Of a stretch of 43,669 nt of DNA, positions 1-8,196 are shown one piece after another; the stretch's first letter is position 1, and every line of letters starts with the position of its first letter. The position numbers were made by a program, and so were the translations under genes. Under the pieces are notes generated by a model. The model saw only the letters and a program-made list of their open reading frames with translations, was not told the DNA's origin and searched no databases. The stretch is from assembly GCA_016280955.1 (NCBI GenBank), contig JAEEHV010000053.1, forward strand, positions 1 through 43,669, in the 5' to 3' direction. The DNA comes from Candidatus Gastranaerophilales bacterium. GTDB taxonomy: Bacteria; Cyanobacteriota; Vampirovibrionia; Gastranaerophilales; Gastranaerophilaceae.

Positions 1-95
1 ATCTTGGCGTTCTGAATACTCTGTGCCTGGTATTCTACGTCGTGCATTCGTGCTGTAATTGTTAGCAAGCGAGCTTGCGATGCCGCCATTCCCAT
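1..95 (-). CDS. Partial small protein, N-terminus only (starts MGMAASQARLL)
   Basis: The frame read leftwards from an ATG at 95-93 is open to the window edge and gives a 31-residue N-terminus beginning MGMAASQARLLTITARMHD and continuing with Q- and N-rich helical sequence. An AAGGAAC Shine-Dalgarno-like sequence lies about 8 bases upstream of that ATG; a second in-frame ATG follows two codons later. From memory, proteins with an N-terminus of the type MGMAASQAR.L.LTAR recur in Gastranaerophilales genomes and have no assigned function. The rest of the gene lies outside the window, so neither length nor domains can be judged. The gene is downstream of the 253-567 gene on the same strand, with a strong hairpin between them. 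Confidence 0.6.
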   Translation of the reverse strand, partial: MGMAASQARLLTITARMHDVEYQAQSIQNAK

Positions 96-192
96 AGATG
101 TTGTTCCTTGTATTGTCCCTTTGACATGATTTACGGCAATTACAGGGCAAAACTTTAATATTTTAATATAAATTGTTACAAAAATTTACAAA

Positions 193-233
193 AAAAATTT
201 AATAATTTCGAAACGAAATTATTAAAATTTTTA
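193..233 (-). terminator. Intrinsic terminator after the 253-567 gene
   Basis: An 11-bp perfect inverted repeat (TAATAATTTCG at 201-211 and CGAAATTATTA at 215-225, loop of 3) is extended by further A-T pairs with one mismatch. Read on the minus strand it is followed by a run of eight T. It lies just downstream of the stop codon of the minus-strand gene at 253-567. The stem is very AT-rich, so its strength is uncertain. Confidence 0.6.
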
Positions 234-252
234 CACACTTATGTTTTTATAT

Positions 253-567
253 TTATAACCCAAAATACAACCTATTTAACTGAGCAACACTCATTGCACC
301 AAGACGTTGTTCTTCCATCTCAGCTCTGACTGCATACTCAGACTCGTCCACGGGTTCTATTACTTGTACACCTATATTTTGAGTGTTCTGTGCTGACTCT
401 TTATTCTGAATTTTGCTGACCAGTTCGGTTTTTGCCTGTGTCAAACGCGCGGTATCAGTATTCTTATCACCGGAAGGAGTAAGCCCCAAACGTCTCATTT
501 CCCCGATTATCCTAAGATATTCGGAGTCAATATTATATCCGCTTGCAGCACTTATTACCGATAACAA
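253..567 (-). CDS. Small hypothetical protein, 104 residues
   Basis: I do not recognise this protein. It is hydrophilic, has no signal peptide or membrane segment, and its middle looks flexible (Thr, Asn, Gln, Lys, Ser-rich), followed by a Glu-rich stretch around residues 70-88 and a hydrophobic end NRLYFGL. The start is probably TTG at 567-565: an AGGAG Shine-Dalgarno sequence sits six bases upstream of it, and no ATG is nearby. The gene precedes the partial gene at the left edge on the same strand but is separated from it by a terminator-like hairpin. Upstream is the divergent TpsB-like gene. Lineage-specific small proteins of this kind are common in gut Vampirovibrionia; that link is inference. 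Confidence 0.6.
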   Translation of the reverse strand: MLSVISAASGYNIDSEYLRIIGEMRRLGLTPSGDKNTDTARLTQAKTELVSKIQNKESAQNTQNIGVQVIEPVDESEYAVRAEMEEQRLGAMSVAQLNRLYFGL

Positions 568-733
568 AATAATCTCCTGTTCTGTAAATTTTTGTAAACT
601 CTCTATATATCCTTTAATTCCACATGGGAACTTTATTATAACAATAGTATATAAACATCTTTACAAAAATTAATAAATGCGTTAAAATATCATAATGTGA
701 GGTTAATATTTCGTAACATTTTAACAATTTAAT

Positions 734-762
734 TTGTTCAACAATATTATTTGAAATATAAT
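734..762 (+). promoter_or_regulatory. Sigma70-type promoter for the TpsB-like gene
   Basis: TTGTTC at 734-739 and a consensus TATAAT at 757-762 are separated by exactly 17 bases. Transcription would start near 769, leaving a leader of about 50 bases before the ATG at 821. Confidence 0.6.
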
Positions 763-820
763 ATTGAATGTACGACAAGATTTTAACCATAAAATTAAGC
801 AATTTAGGAAAAATGGAACT

Positions 821-2605
821 ATGAAAAAACATTTAAGTTATTTAATCGCAGTTTTTTGTTTCTTATCAATGTCGCAGGCTAATGCAGAAATTCCATCAGC
901 AGCGACTATGGGAGGATACAATCCCGGAGCTTACAATACTACTGACATTCAGAATGCACAGTATCACCAGCTTGATAAGAGTTATGTTCAATCCTTAGAC
1001 GATGTTACAAAGGATGAACAAATTTATGATGCGACTGTTGAAGAAAATTATGCAAGAGAAGGTTCTATATACAACCCTCACTTCATGCTTGAAAAGGTAA
1101 TTTTTGAAGGAAATACCGTAAAAGATATTAAGGAAGAAGATCTTCAAAAACTTGCACTTGAAGCTTTAGGTGAAGATGTATATTTTGATGAACTTCTTGA
1201 AGTTTGTTCGAAAGTAACAAATTTATACCGTTCAAAAGGTTATTTAACATCTTATGCAACAGTTCCGCCACAGAGAATTGTTGACGGTGTTGCAACAATC
1301 AAGATTGTTGAAAGTAAAGTCGGCGAAATGAACATCGAAGGCGAAAAATGGACTCGTGAATGGTATCTGAAACATATTATCATGGGTAAAGCAGGCTTAA
1401 GAGAAGGCGATGTATTTAATGCTAAAAACCTGCAAAGAGCCATGAAAGAAATTAACCGTGAAGATTATGTTCAGGTTCAAACCGAAATCGAAAGACAAAA
1501 AGACGGTGATGAAAATACTCAGATTACGCTGAACGTAAAAGACAGATTCCCGATTAACTTTGATGTTAATTATGATGACTACGGTCGTTCTTATACAGGT
1601 GCTCAACGTGTATCATTCTTACTTGGTATGCATAACCTGACCGGTTTAGGTGATAAAATATACGGCGGTTCAATTATTTCATCCGGTTCAACAGGCTGGA
1701 TGGCAGGATACAGCTTACCGGTTTCTTCATACGGAACTCGTTTGTCTTTTGACTTCAACGATTCTCACGTAAGATTGGGCGGTCCTTATAAAGGAATGGG
1801 TGTAAAAGGTAACGCACAAAGTTACTTCTTTAAATTAACCCAGCCGATAATTCAAACAGCTAAATCAGATTTGGTATTCTATACAGGTTATGATTATGTT
1901 AACGCAAATACTTCCTGGATGAACAACACACCAAATCCGGAAAGATTATCTACATATAACTTACACGTATGGCGTTCAGGTTTATATGGTATGACTGATG
2001 ACAGTTACGGTCGTTGGATTGGTAACTTAGGTATCGACTTCGGTATGGGCGGTGACGGTCACGGTGCTACTCAGGATACATCATTCTTCAAGTTAACCGG
2101 TGGTGTTACACGTGTTCAAAGACTTACTGCAAGAACAGCAGGTATCATCAGAGTTAACGGTATGTATTCACCGAATAAATTATATGCAGCTGAACAATTC
2201 CAATTAGGCGGACCTTATACATTAAGAGGTTATCAACCGGCTGAACTTATCGGTGACTACGGTGTAAGCGGTACTGTTGAATACAGATTCCCATTCCCGT
2301 TCTTAAACAAAATATCTACAAAGCTTGATGAAAGAGTCAGATTGGCAATCTTCTATGACTTTGGTTGGATTGGTGAAAACGGTGATGTTTACAATTATCC
2401 GCACGAATTCTTACACTCAGTCGGCTGCGGTACTTATCTGACATTCACGGATTGGCTCACTGCTCAACTCGGTATTGGTTTCCCTCTCGGCGAAAAATTC
2501 TACGGCGAAAGCACTGCGAGATTCTACTTCAGTGTTAACGGCGACTTTGACAGAATATTGCAGCCGAAATTCCATGACAGGGGAGCTTCTAAAACAAAAC
2601 TGTAA
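821..2605 (+). CDS. TpsB/ShlB-FhaC-type outer-membrane transporter (Omp85 superfamily)
   Basis: The predicted protein has 594 residues: an N-terminal signal peptide (about residues 1-22, MKKHLSYLIAVFCF then ANA), a short linker, a POTRA-like region (about 88-165, with a V-F-E-G-N core), a second POTRA-like stretch (about 165-235) and a C-terminal 16-strand-type beta-barrel. LRGY at residues 468-471, within GGPYTLRGYQP, matches the conserved VRGF/Y motif of the Omp85 lid loop. Such proteins export a partner polypeptide across the outer membrane (two-partner secretion) or act in related barrel functions. No TpsA partner is visible here, so the substrate is unknown. I start at 821 because the signal peptide begins there; an in-frame TTG at 764 would add 19 non-signal residues. 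It has its own promoter and a strong terminator; the next gene is a periplasmic Skp-like chaperone. Confidence 0.85.
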   Translation: MKKHLSYLIAVFCFLSMSQANAEIPSAATMGGYNPGAYNTTDIQNAQYHQLDKSYVQSLDDVTKDEQIYDATVEENYAREGSIYNPHFMLEKVIFEGNTVKDIKEEDLQKLALEALGEDVYFDELLEVCSKVTNLYRSKGYLTSYATVPPQRIVDGVATIKIVESKVGEMNIEGEKWTREWYLKHIIMGKAGLREGDVFNAKNLQRAMKEINREDYVQVQTEIERQKDGDENTQITLNVKDRFPINFDVNYDDYGRSYTGAQRVSFLLGMHNLTGLGDKIYGGSIISSGSTGWMAGYSLPVSSYGTRLSFDFNDSHVRLGGPYKGMGVKGNAQSYFFKLTQPIIQTAKSDLVFYTGYDYVNANTSWMNNTPNPERLSTYNLHVWRSGLYGMTDDSYGRWIGNLGIDFGMGGDGHGATQDTSFFKLTGGVTRVQRLTARTAGIIRVNGMYSPNKLYAAEQFQLGGPYTLRGYQPAELIGDYGVSGTVEYRFPFPFLNKISTKLDERVRLAIFYDFGWIGENGDVYNYPHEFLHSVGCGTYLTFTDWLTAQLGIGFPLGEKFYGESTARFYFSVNGDFDRILQPKFHDRGASKTKL

Positions 2606-2623
2606 TATATAGTTTAGAATAAT

Positions 2624-2658
2624 AAAAAACAACCTCTTTTTAAGAGGTTGTTTTTTTT
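2624..2658 (+). terminator. Intrinsic terminator after the TpsB-like gene
   Basis: The stem CAACCTCTT/AAGAGGTTG, extended by A-T pairs around a loop of three T, is followed by eight T at 2651-2658. It starts about 20 bases after the stop codon. Confidence 0.9.
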
Positions 2659-2777
2659 ATTACCGTTTATTATTTATCACAGCTTTTATAATATACCTAT
2701 TACTCTCTTTTTGGCTAAGGATGATTGCATTCTTTTTTGTTACAAAATAATTGTTGCTATTTTGAAAGAGGTATATT

Positions 2778-3209
2778 ATGAAAAAAAGTTTTTTATTATT
2801 GATGCTGAGCTTTTTTCTTGCATATTCTTATGTTCAGGCAGAAACTCAAATTGCTGTTGTTGATTTACAAAAAATCGTTTCTGAATCATCTGAAGTCAAA
2901 AAACTTAAGCAGGAGCATTCAAAGAAAATGGATGAGCTTAATAAAATCATTATTAATGCAAGAGGTGAAATTGCAAACGAAACAGATGAAAATAAAATCA
3001 TAAAAATTGAAGAAAAATATACAAAAGAATTTAATACAAAAAAATCTTTATTGGAAAAAGATTACAACACCAGACTTGCTTCAATTGAAAAAAACATAAA
3101 AGATGAGATTGCAAAAAAAGCAAAAAAAGATAATTACGAGTATGTTTTTGCAAAAAGTGTTCTGTTGTATGGCGGAAAAGACATTACAAATGAAATAAAC
3201 ATCAAATAA
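2778..3209 (+). CDS. Skp/OmpH-like periplasmic chaperone
   Basis: The protein has 143 residues with a clear signal peptide (MKKSFLLLMLSFFL to about residue 21, cleavage after VQA), then IAVVDLQKIVSES, the typical opening of the mature OmpH/Skp domain, and a long charged helical hairpin (about 45-115). It ends in YVFAKSVLLYGGKDIT, matching the C-terminal strand of the family. Skp-type chaperones hold unfolded outer-membrane proteins in the periplasm, which fits its place behind the TpsB-like barrel gene. An AGAGG ribosome-binding site precedes the ATG. A second copy with the same architecture lies at 42659-43096, and the two match along their whole length at the motif level. Assignment to the family is firm; client specificity is unknown. 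Confidence 0.85.
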   Translation: MKKSFLLLMLSFFLAYSYVQAETQIAVVDLQKIVSESSEVKKLKQEHSKKMDELNKIIINARGEIANETDENKIIKIEEKYTKEFNTKKSLLEKDYNTRLASIEKNIKDEIAKKAKKDNYEYVFAKSVLLYGGKDITNEINIK

Positions 3210-3237
3210 TTCTGATAACTGACATACACTCAACCGA

Positions 3238-4125
3238 TTAATACAAAATATTTGTAAATCCTGTTGTTATTAAAGACAGATTATATTTATCAGCTGCCGC
3301 AATAATTTCTTTCGATGCGGACGGAACGATAATTAAAGCAATTCTGCCCTGTGCGGCAACATTTACGTCATGCAGAGAAATCGGTACATCAGATGCCATA
3401 ATAGCATCTTTTGAACGGTCACATGAGTAATCAAGTGCGTATTCTGCTGATGCAGACTGCATGCCGCGCATAATGGCAGTTGTTTTTAAATCTTTGGCTA
3501 TTACCGTTGCCTGAGTCTTTACATGCTTTGCAACCTTCCAGGCAAAAACAGCATCTTCTATCTGTTCAACAGTAGGTTTAATCTTTGTCACAACATTAAA
3601 ACTCTCTTTATCAAGTTCGCTCAGATTTGCACCTTGTGTTATTGTTCCGAGCGGAGTTTGCAGTATAGTATTGGAAATGTATTTTTTATATTCTTTTAAA
3701 GGTGTCTTAACTGTCATATAACAAACATCGTGTGCCTCAAGGTATTCCACAGCATTTTTTGTAAAAGACGGTGCAACAACTGTATGAACATCCCGAAACA
3801 TTTTTGCCAAATCACTATCTACTTCTTTTGACAGAGTTATGACTGAATTTATATAATCTAACGGATCAGAATCTATTACGCACTGCACTGCTTCACTTAA
3901 TTCTTTACCCAAAGCTACGGCACAAATTCCTGTTGGTGTCGTTGTTACGGCAGCAGATACATCGTAAAATTCGCTTATAACATTTAAGCCGTTGTAAATA
4001 GCTATTATGTCGGCATAATTTGGGTTTCTGCTGATTTCATAATCTATCATTTTATCATTTTGTTCAAATTCCGCATTCTGATATTCATTCAATCCGCTGG
4101 TAATTTTTATATCTTCAGGTGTCAT
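3238..4125 (-). CDS. AICAR transformylase-domain protein lacking catalytic residues
   Basis: The 295-residue product resembles the C-terminal AICARFT domain of PurH, without the IMP cyclohydrolase half (full PurH is about 520 residues). The best-kept part is AWKVAKHVKTQATVIAKD followed by MASDVPISLHDVNVAAQG and a final EIIAAADKYNLSLI, matching PurH segments such as AWKVAKFVKSNA. However, the family's catalytic KHANPCG motif is replaced by TTTPTG (residues 61-66), the RYGENPHQ segment reads as LNEYQNAEF, and the GQMSRV loop is RGMQSA. Formyl transfer to AICAR therefore looks unlikely; a regulatory or repurposed role is inferred. It starts at an ATG with an AGAGGAT ribosome-binding site, 27 bases after the stop of the PBP1A gene, and is probably cotranscribed with it. 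Confidence 0.65.
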   Translation of the reverse strand: MTPEDIKITSGLNEYQNAEFEQNDKMIDYEISRNPNYADIIAIYNGLNVISEFYDVSAAVTTTPTGICAVALGKELSEAVQCVIDSDPLDYINSVITLSKEVDSDLAKMFRDVHTVVAPSFTKNAVEYLEAHDVCYMTVKTPLKEYKKYISNTILQTPLGTITQGANLSELDKESFNVVTKIKPTVEQIEDAVFAWKVAKHVKTQATVIAKDLKTTAIMRGMQSASAEYALDYSCDRSKDAIMASDVPISLHDVNVAAQGRIALIIVPSASKEIIAAADKYNLSLITTGFTNILY

Positions 4126-4152
4126 GTTTATATCCTCTTTTAACTAAAATAT

Positions 4153-6315
4153 TTACTGTCCTATTGGTGCTGTATTTACCGGTATAGGAGCAAAACTTTG
4201 TGCCGGCGGTTCTGTTGTTTTTTCAGGTGTTGTTTCTGCCGGTGTATGTTGTTCTTTTTTAGCCGTATTGTCATTAGACTTAAGCGGAAACGGTTTTATC
4301 AATGACGGTATAGGGGGCATTAAAGTACGTTCTTCTGTTTCTTTCTTAGTATCCTTTTCCTGTTTATTTTTTTCTTCATCCTCTTCAACTTTGGAATCAC
4401 CACCCTGAGAAATAACAGTTACCGAAGAAGCCTTAAACGGAGTTAATACAACCTCAGGATATTCAAAATCAGCATTTCCGTATTGTGCAGTTGCAACAAT
4501 CATAACATCATGCCATATTTTTGCAGGAATCGTTCCGCCTGTAATACCGCCCATTTGAGAGTTGTCATCATTACCCACCCAGACTCCCGTTGCAACATCT
4601 GGAGTAAATCCTATAAAATAAGCATCTTTACTGTCATCTGTTGTTCCGGTTTTTCCTGCCGCCGGCTTACCTATATCCGCCGCCCTGCCTGTTCCGCTTG
4701 TGATAACAGTTTTTAATATTGCCGTCATAGTAGCAGCGGTATTTATGTTCAATATCTTGCTTGTTCTTGCTTTTTTGGCTTCGTATAAAATTGTTCCTCT
4801 TGATGATTCTACACGTTCTATCGCATAAGGTTCAACTTTATAACCGCCGTTTGCAAATATACCAAAAGCTCTTGTCATCTCAAATAATTTAACACTGTTT
4901 GAACCAAGTGCAATTGTATAATCATACGGTATCGGAGTTGTTATACCCATAACCCTTGCGAGCTGAATTACCGGTCTTACTCCGATTTCTTCCATAATCC
5001 TTGCCGCACATACGTTAGAAGATACCATTATTGCAGTATATAGAGGAATTTTTCCTCTGTATTTATTTCCGTAGTTCTTTGGTGTCCAATTCCCGATTTT
5101 TATCGGAAGGTCATCTATCATATCATTTGGAGAATAACCCTTTTCTATTGCAGCTGTATAAATAAACGGTTTAAATGCTGAACCTGACGGTCGCTGCGAC
5201 TGAGAAACCCTGTCATATTGGCTCTTTGTATAATCTTTTCCGCCTGCATACACCAAAATTCGTCCGTCTATAGGTGAAAAAGAAAATACTGCCGCCTGGT
5301 TTTTATCTTTTGTCATTCCGTATGCTTTTAAGTTATTTAATATTGCTTCGTTCGCTTTGATTTGTGATTTATAATCAAGTGTGGTTATAACCTTCAAACC
5401 GCCATTAACTATCTCATCTTCAGTAAAACCTAATTTCTGCAAATCCTTCATTACATAATCACAAAAATACGGCGCTTTATTTGTTGCATACATTATAGGC
5501 ATTGTTGAAAGTCTTATCGGTGCTTTTTTTGCAGAATCATAGGTTGCTTTATCAATATATTTCATTTTATACATTCTCAAAAGAACCTGATTTCTTCTCT
5601 TTTCTGCAAGTGTTGGATTGTTATATGGCGAATATACTGACGGTGCCTGAGGAAGTCCTGCAATTAATGCCATTTCCGGTAACGTCAGCTGGTTTAATTC
5701 TTTGTTAAAATAAATTTTTGCCGCTCCTTTAACACCGTATGCACCTGAACCTAAATACACGTTATTAAGATACATCTCAAGGATTTTATCTTTTGATATG
5801 GTTTTTTCGATTTGTGCCGCAACCTGAAGCTCCTTTATCTTTCTTGTAAAAGTTCTTTCGTTAGATAGAAACAGGATTCTTGAAAGCTGCTGGGTTATTG
5901 TACTTGCACCCTGAACAACATGTCCTGCCAGTATATTAGCAACCATTGAACGTGCTAGACCTAATAAATCGTATCCTTCATGTTTATAAAAATTCTTATC
6001 CTCTGTCGCAATAAGTGCATTCACCAGCTGTTCCGGAACATCTTTTAATTCCACGTTTGAATATGTATATGCGGCAAATGTTTTTATGACTTCACCGTCA
6101 CCGGCACAGAAGGTTGTTACAATATTTGGTTTTAATGTATTCAGATTTTTTATTGGCGGCAGGGAAACAAGATAGAGTTTTAATGCCAGCAGTGCAGCCA
6201 TTAAAAATGCTATAAATATAGCAACAAGATAAGAGAAAAGTTTTAAAAGAGGGTTATCAATCGTAACTTTACGATTTCTTTTCGCTCTCCCGTCGGAATA
6301 ACCATATTTTGTCAT
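4153..6315 (-). CDS. Class A penicillin-binding protein (PBP1A type)
   Basis: This bifunctional peptidoglycan synthase has 720 residues. It has a short basic cytoplasmic tail, one membrane anchor (about 26-50), a GT51 glycosyltransferase domain with catalytic Glu105 in TEDKNFYKHEG and the GASTITQQL motif (136-144), and a transpeptidase domain with Ser379-A-F-Lys382 (SxxK), Ser432-Ser433-Asn434 (SxN) and KTGT beginning at Lys555. All key residues are present. The C-terminal tail (about 630-720) is low-complexity, rich in Lys, Glu, Thr and Pro, as in many PBP1A proteins. It polymerises glycan strands and cross-links peptides at the inner membrane. The start has an AAGGAGT ribosome-binding site. 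The AICARFT-like gene follows in the same direction. Confidence 0.93.
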   Translation of the reverse strand: MTKYGYSDGRAKRNRKVTIDNPLLKLFSYLVAIFIAFLMAALLALKLYLVSLPPIKNLNTLKPNIVTTFCAGDGEVIKTFAAYTYSNVELKDVPEQLVNALIATEDKNFYKHEGYDLLGLARSMVANILAGHVVQGASTITQQLSRILFLSNERTFTRKIKELQVAAQIEKTISKDKILEMYLNNVYLGSGAYGVKGAAKIYFNKELNQLTLPEMALIAGLPQAPSVYSPYNNPTLAEKRRNQVLLRMYKMKYIDKATYDSAKKAPIRLSTMPIMYATNKAPYFCDYVMKDLQKLGFTEDEIVNGGLKVITTLDYKSQIKANEAILNNLKAYGMTKDKNQAAVFSFSPIDGRILVYAGGKDYTKSQYDRVSQSQRPSGSAFKPFIYTAAIEKGYSPNDMIDDLPIKIGNWTPKNYGNKYRGKIPLYTAIMVSSNVCAARIMEEIGVRPVIQLARVMGITTPIPYDYTIALGSNSVKLFEMTRAFGIFANGGYKVEPYAIERVESSRGTILYEAKKARTSKILNINTAATMTAILKTVITSGTGRAADIGKPAAGKTGTTDDSKDAYFIGFTPDVATGVWVGNDDNSQMGGITGGTIPAKIWHDVMIVATAQYGNADFEYPEVVLTPFKASSVTVISQGGDSKVEEDEEKNKQEKDTKKETEERTLMPPIPSLIKPFPLKSNDNTAKKEQHTPAETTPEKTTEPPAQSFAPIPVNTAPIGQ

Positions 6316-6455
6316 ATATAACTCCTTTTTCTCTCTTATTTTACATTTGAATTTTTAGCTTATCTGCCACACAATTGACTATAATTAAAATCCTGTTGTA
6401 TATTGTTATTATTATTCTACCAAATAAATATTTGAAAAGGGCATATTAGTAAATA

Positions 6456-6854
6456 ATGTTAAGTTTTTTGACGATTTTGAAAAATGAATTTCTGTCATAT
6501 TTTGTACCGGAAAAAATGGAATATAAAATTACGGGAAAGTGTCTGAAATGCGGAAAATGCTGCCGGTACATGTATGCCTTTGATACATACACCACGACTG
6601 ATTTTAAAATAATGCAGTTTTTATTTCCGGCATACAAAAGATTCTACATAAGAGGCAAAGACGAAGAAGGAAATCTTATTTTTGCATGCAAATATGTTAC
6701 GGAAGAAGGTTTATGTTCGGTTTACGAAAAAAGATTAAAAATGTGCAGAAATTATCCGGCAAAAAAGATTTCATACCCTGGTAAACTTCATGAAGGCTGC
6801 GGATACAAAGTCGAAGACAAAAGTTTTGAATCTTATATGAAAAAACAGGCATAA
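6456..6854 (+). CDS. YkgJ-family cysteine-cluster protein
   Basis: The 132-residue protein carries the diagnostic cluster CLKCGKCC (Cys29, Cys32, Cys35, Cys36) followed by further cysteines in FACKYVTEEGLCSVY, KMCRNYPA and HEGCGYK. This is the pattern of the YkgJ family (a putative zinc- or iron-binding domain, also described in relation to Fe-S proteins). Its biochemical role is not established. No signal peptide is convincing; the first 20 residues are moderately hydrophobic. The ribosome-binding site is weak (AAGGG about 16 bases upstream), so the exact start is uncertain. The next gene begins seven bases after its stop codon, so the two are probably cotranscribed. Confidence 0.8.
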   Translation: MLSFLTILKNEFLSYFVPEKMEYKITGKCLKCGKCCRYMYAFDTYTTTDFKIMQFLFPAYKRFYIRGKDEEGNLIFACKYVTEEGLCSVYEKRLKMCRNYPAKKISYPGKLHEGCGYKVEDKSFESYMKKQA

Positions 6855-6861
6855 CTATATT

Positions 6862-7566
6862 ATGGAAATTAACAGTCAACAAACAAATATCAATTTTAAA
6901 ACAAATATAAAATTTATTTCGCCGGACGACTTTGGCAGATTGAAGCATTCAATTCTAAAATCGGGCTTTTCCAAAAATTATATTTCAGAATACAAAATTC
7001 TTAAAACAAACAAAAAATCAATGCAATGCTACAGAGTTAACAATTCCAAGTGCTGCACAACCGGTATAAGAACTTGTGTCGGAATAATGGCAGCAAGTCC
7101 TGCCGAAAAAAAGTCATCTTTTTTTGCTCATATTTTTCATTCAAATGAAAATTTACGGCAACTGTGCAGCATAAAACCCTTTATAAACGGGGAAAATGCA
7201 ATCATAATCGGACAAAGACGGGATAAATATGAAGCATCCTCAAAGATTTTTGATTCTCTTGAATCAGGCTGCAAAGCGAAAAATATGCCGCTTACAATTT
7301 TGCGAGGACTTAGGTTTGGCTATGAAACCGATGCAGCATATGATGGTGATACTGATACAATGTTTTTATGTGTTTCAAGAATTTATAATAAGAAAAAATA
7401 TGTCAGCAATTTTGAAAAACTTAAATTTGCTTTTTTAGATATAAAGATTGCACCTTGTGATAATGTAGAGTTTTTAAAACCGGATTCTATTAAAGAACAA
7501 AACGGAATGTTTCAGCTTTTTAATAAAATGAATAATTTGTGGCAAAAGCTGACTAAGCCGAATTAA
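6862..7566 (+). CDS. Unknown protein with CheD-like Thr-Cys-His arrangement
   Basis: The 234-residue protein is not one I can name. Its middle reads TTGIRTCVGIMAASPAEKK and then SSFFAHI: Thr66, Cys72 and His90. CheD glutamine deamidases have a Thr-Cys-His triad with nearly the same spacing (Thr six residues before Cys, His 17 after; here 6 and 18) in the context GLGSCVAV...GGMAH. A CheD-like fold is therefore plausible but unproven, and there are no chemotaxis genes in the window. The N-terminus MEINSQQTNINFKTNIKF carries the short N-x-F-x motif also found near the start of three other small proteins here. It follows the YkgJ-family gene by seven bases. No signal peptide or membrane segment is visible. 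Confidence 0.5.
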   Translation: MEINSQQTNINFKTNIKFISPDDFGRLKHSILKSGFSKNYISEYKILKTNKKSMQCYRVNNSKCCTTGIRTCVGIMAASPAEKKSSFFAHIFHSNENLRQLCSIKPFINGENAIIIGQRRDKYEASSKIFDSLESGCKAKNMPLTILRGLRFGYETDAAYDGDTDTMFLCVSRIYNKKKYVSNFEKLKFAFLDIKIAPCDNVEFLKPDSIKEQNGMFQLFNKMNNLWQKLTKPN

Positions 7567-7650
7567 AAATTGGAAAATATATACAATGTTATAATTTTTT
7601 ACATTTTATATATGATAGACAACAATAGGAAAATATATTAAAATAATCTT

Positions 7651-8160
7651 ATGAACGAGCTGGTGCAAATACAAAATTTAATCTACGTCATCCGTGGTCA
7701 AAGGGTTATGCTTGACAGCGACCTTGCTATGTTATATGAAGTTGAAACCAAACTGCTCAACAGAGCAGTTAAAAGAAATATAACAAGATTCCCTAAACAT
7801 TTTATGTTTCAACTTACAAAAACCGAATGGGAAAATTTAAGGTGCCAAAATGGAACCTTTAAAAATGATATAAGAAAATATCTGCCTTATACCTTTACAG
7901 AACAAGGAGTTGCAATGTTATCTTCTGTTTTGCGCTCAGAAAAAGCAATCCAGATAAACATACAAATTATGGATACATTCGTTGCAATGAGAAAGTGGGC
8001 TATTGAAAATAAGGAAATAGCTCAAAGATTAGCAGAACTGGAACATTATTTTATCCAACATTGTAAAGACAACCAATCAGATATTAGAGAATTGAGGGAA
8101 GCAATTGATTTATTGATTGACAGAACAAAACCTGCAAAAATCGGTTTCAAAACCGATTAA
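7651..8160 (+). CDS. ORF6N-domain DNA-binding protein
   Basis: The 169-residue protein has a standard N-terminal ORF6N domain: IYVIRGQRVMLDSDLAMLYE, then TKLLNRAVKRN, RFPKHFMFQLT and YTFTEQGVAMLSSVL (about residues 11-95). The C-terminus is a charged helical segment. ORF6N is a DNA-binding domain of phage antirepressor-type proteins (with KilA-N), but free-standing chromosomal copies are common in Bacteroidetes and related gut bacteria. No other phage gene adjoins it, so it is an isolated copy, perhaps acquired horizontally. The upstream ribosome-binding site is weak. The 3' end of the gene includes an inverted repeat that may terminate the converging minus-strand operon. Confidence 0.85.
   Translation: MNELVQIQNLIYVIRGQRVMLDSDLAMLYEVETKLLNRAVKRNITRFPKHFMFQLTKTEWENLRCQNGTFKNDIRKYLPYTFTEQGVAMLSSVLRSEKAIQINIQIMDTFVAMRKWAIENKEIAQRLAELEHYFIQHCKDNQSDIRELREAIDLLIDRTKPAKIGFKTD
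8135..8158 (-). terminator. Possible terminator of the minus-strand radical SAM operon
   Basis: AATCGGTTT (8139-8147) and AAACCGATT (8150-8158) form an inverted repeat; on the minus strand it runs into TTTTT. It overlaps the last codons and stop of the ORF6N gene and lies about 40 bases beyond the radical SAM stop codon. Confidence 0.45.
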
Positions 8161-8196
8161 AAATAATCAGGTATGTAAAATCTAGCAGCTCCGTTT

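Noticed and set aside
764..820. N-terminal extension of the TpsB-like protein from TTG at 764
   Set aside because: The added 19 residues are not signal-like, while a textbook signal peptide begins at 821.
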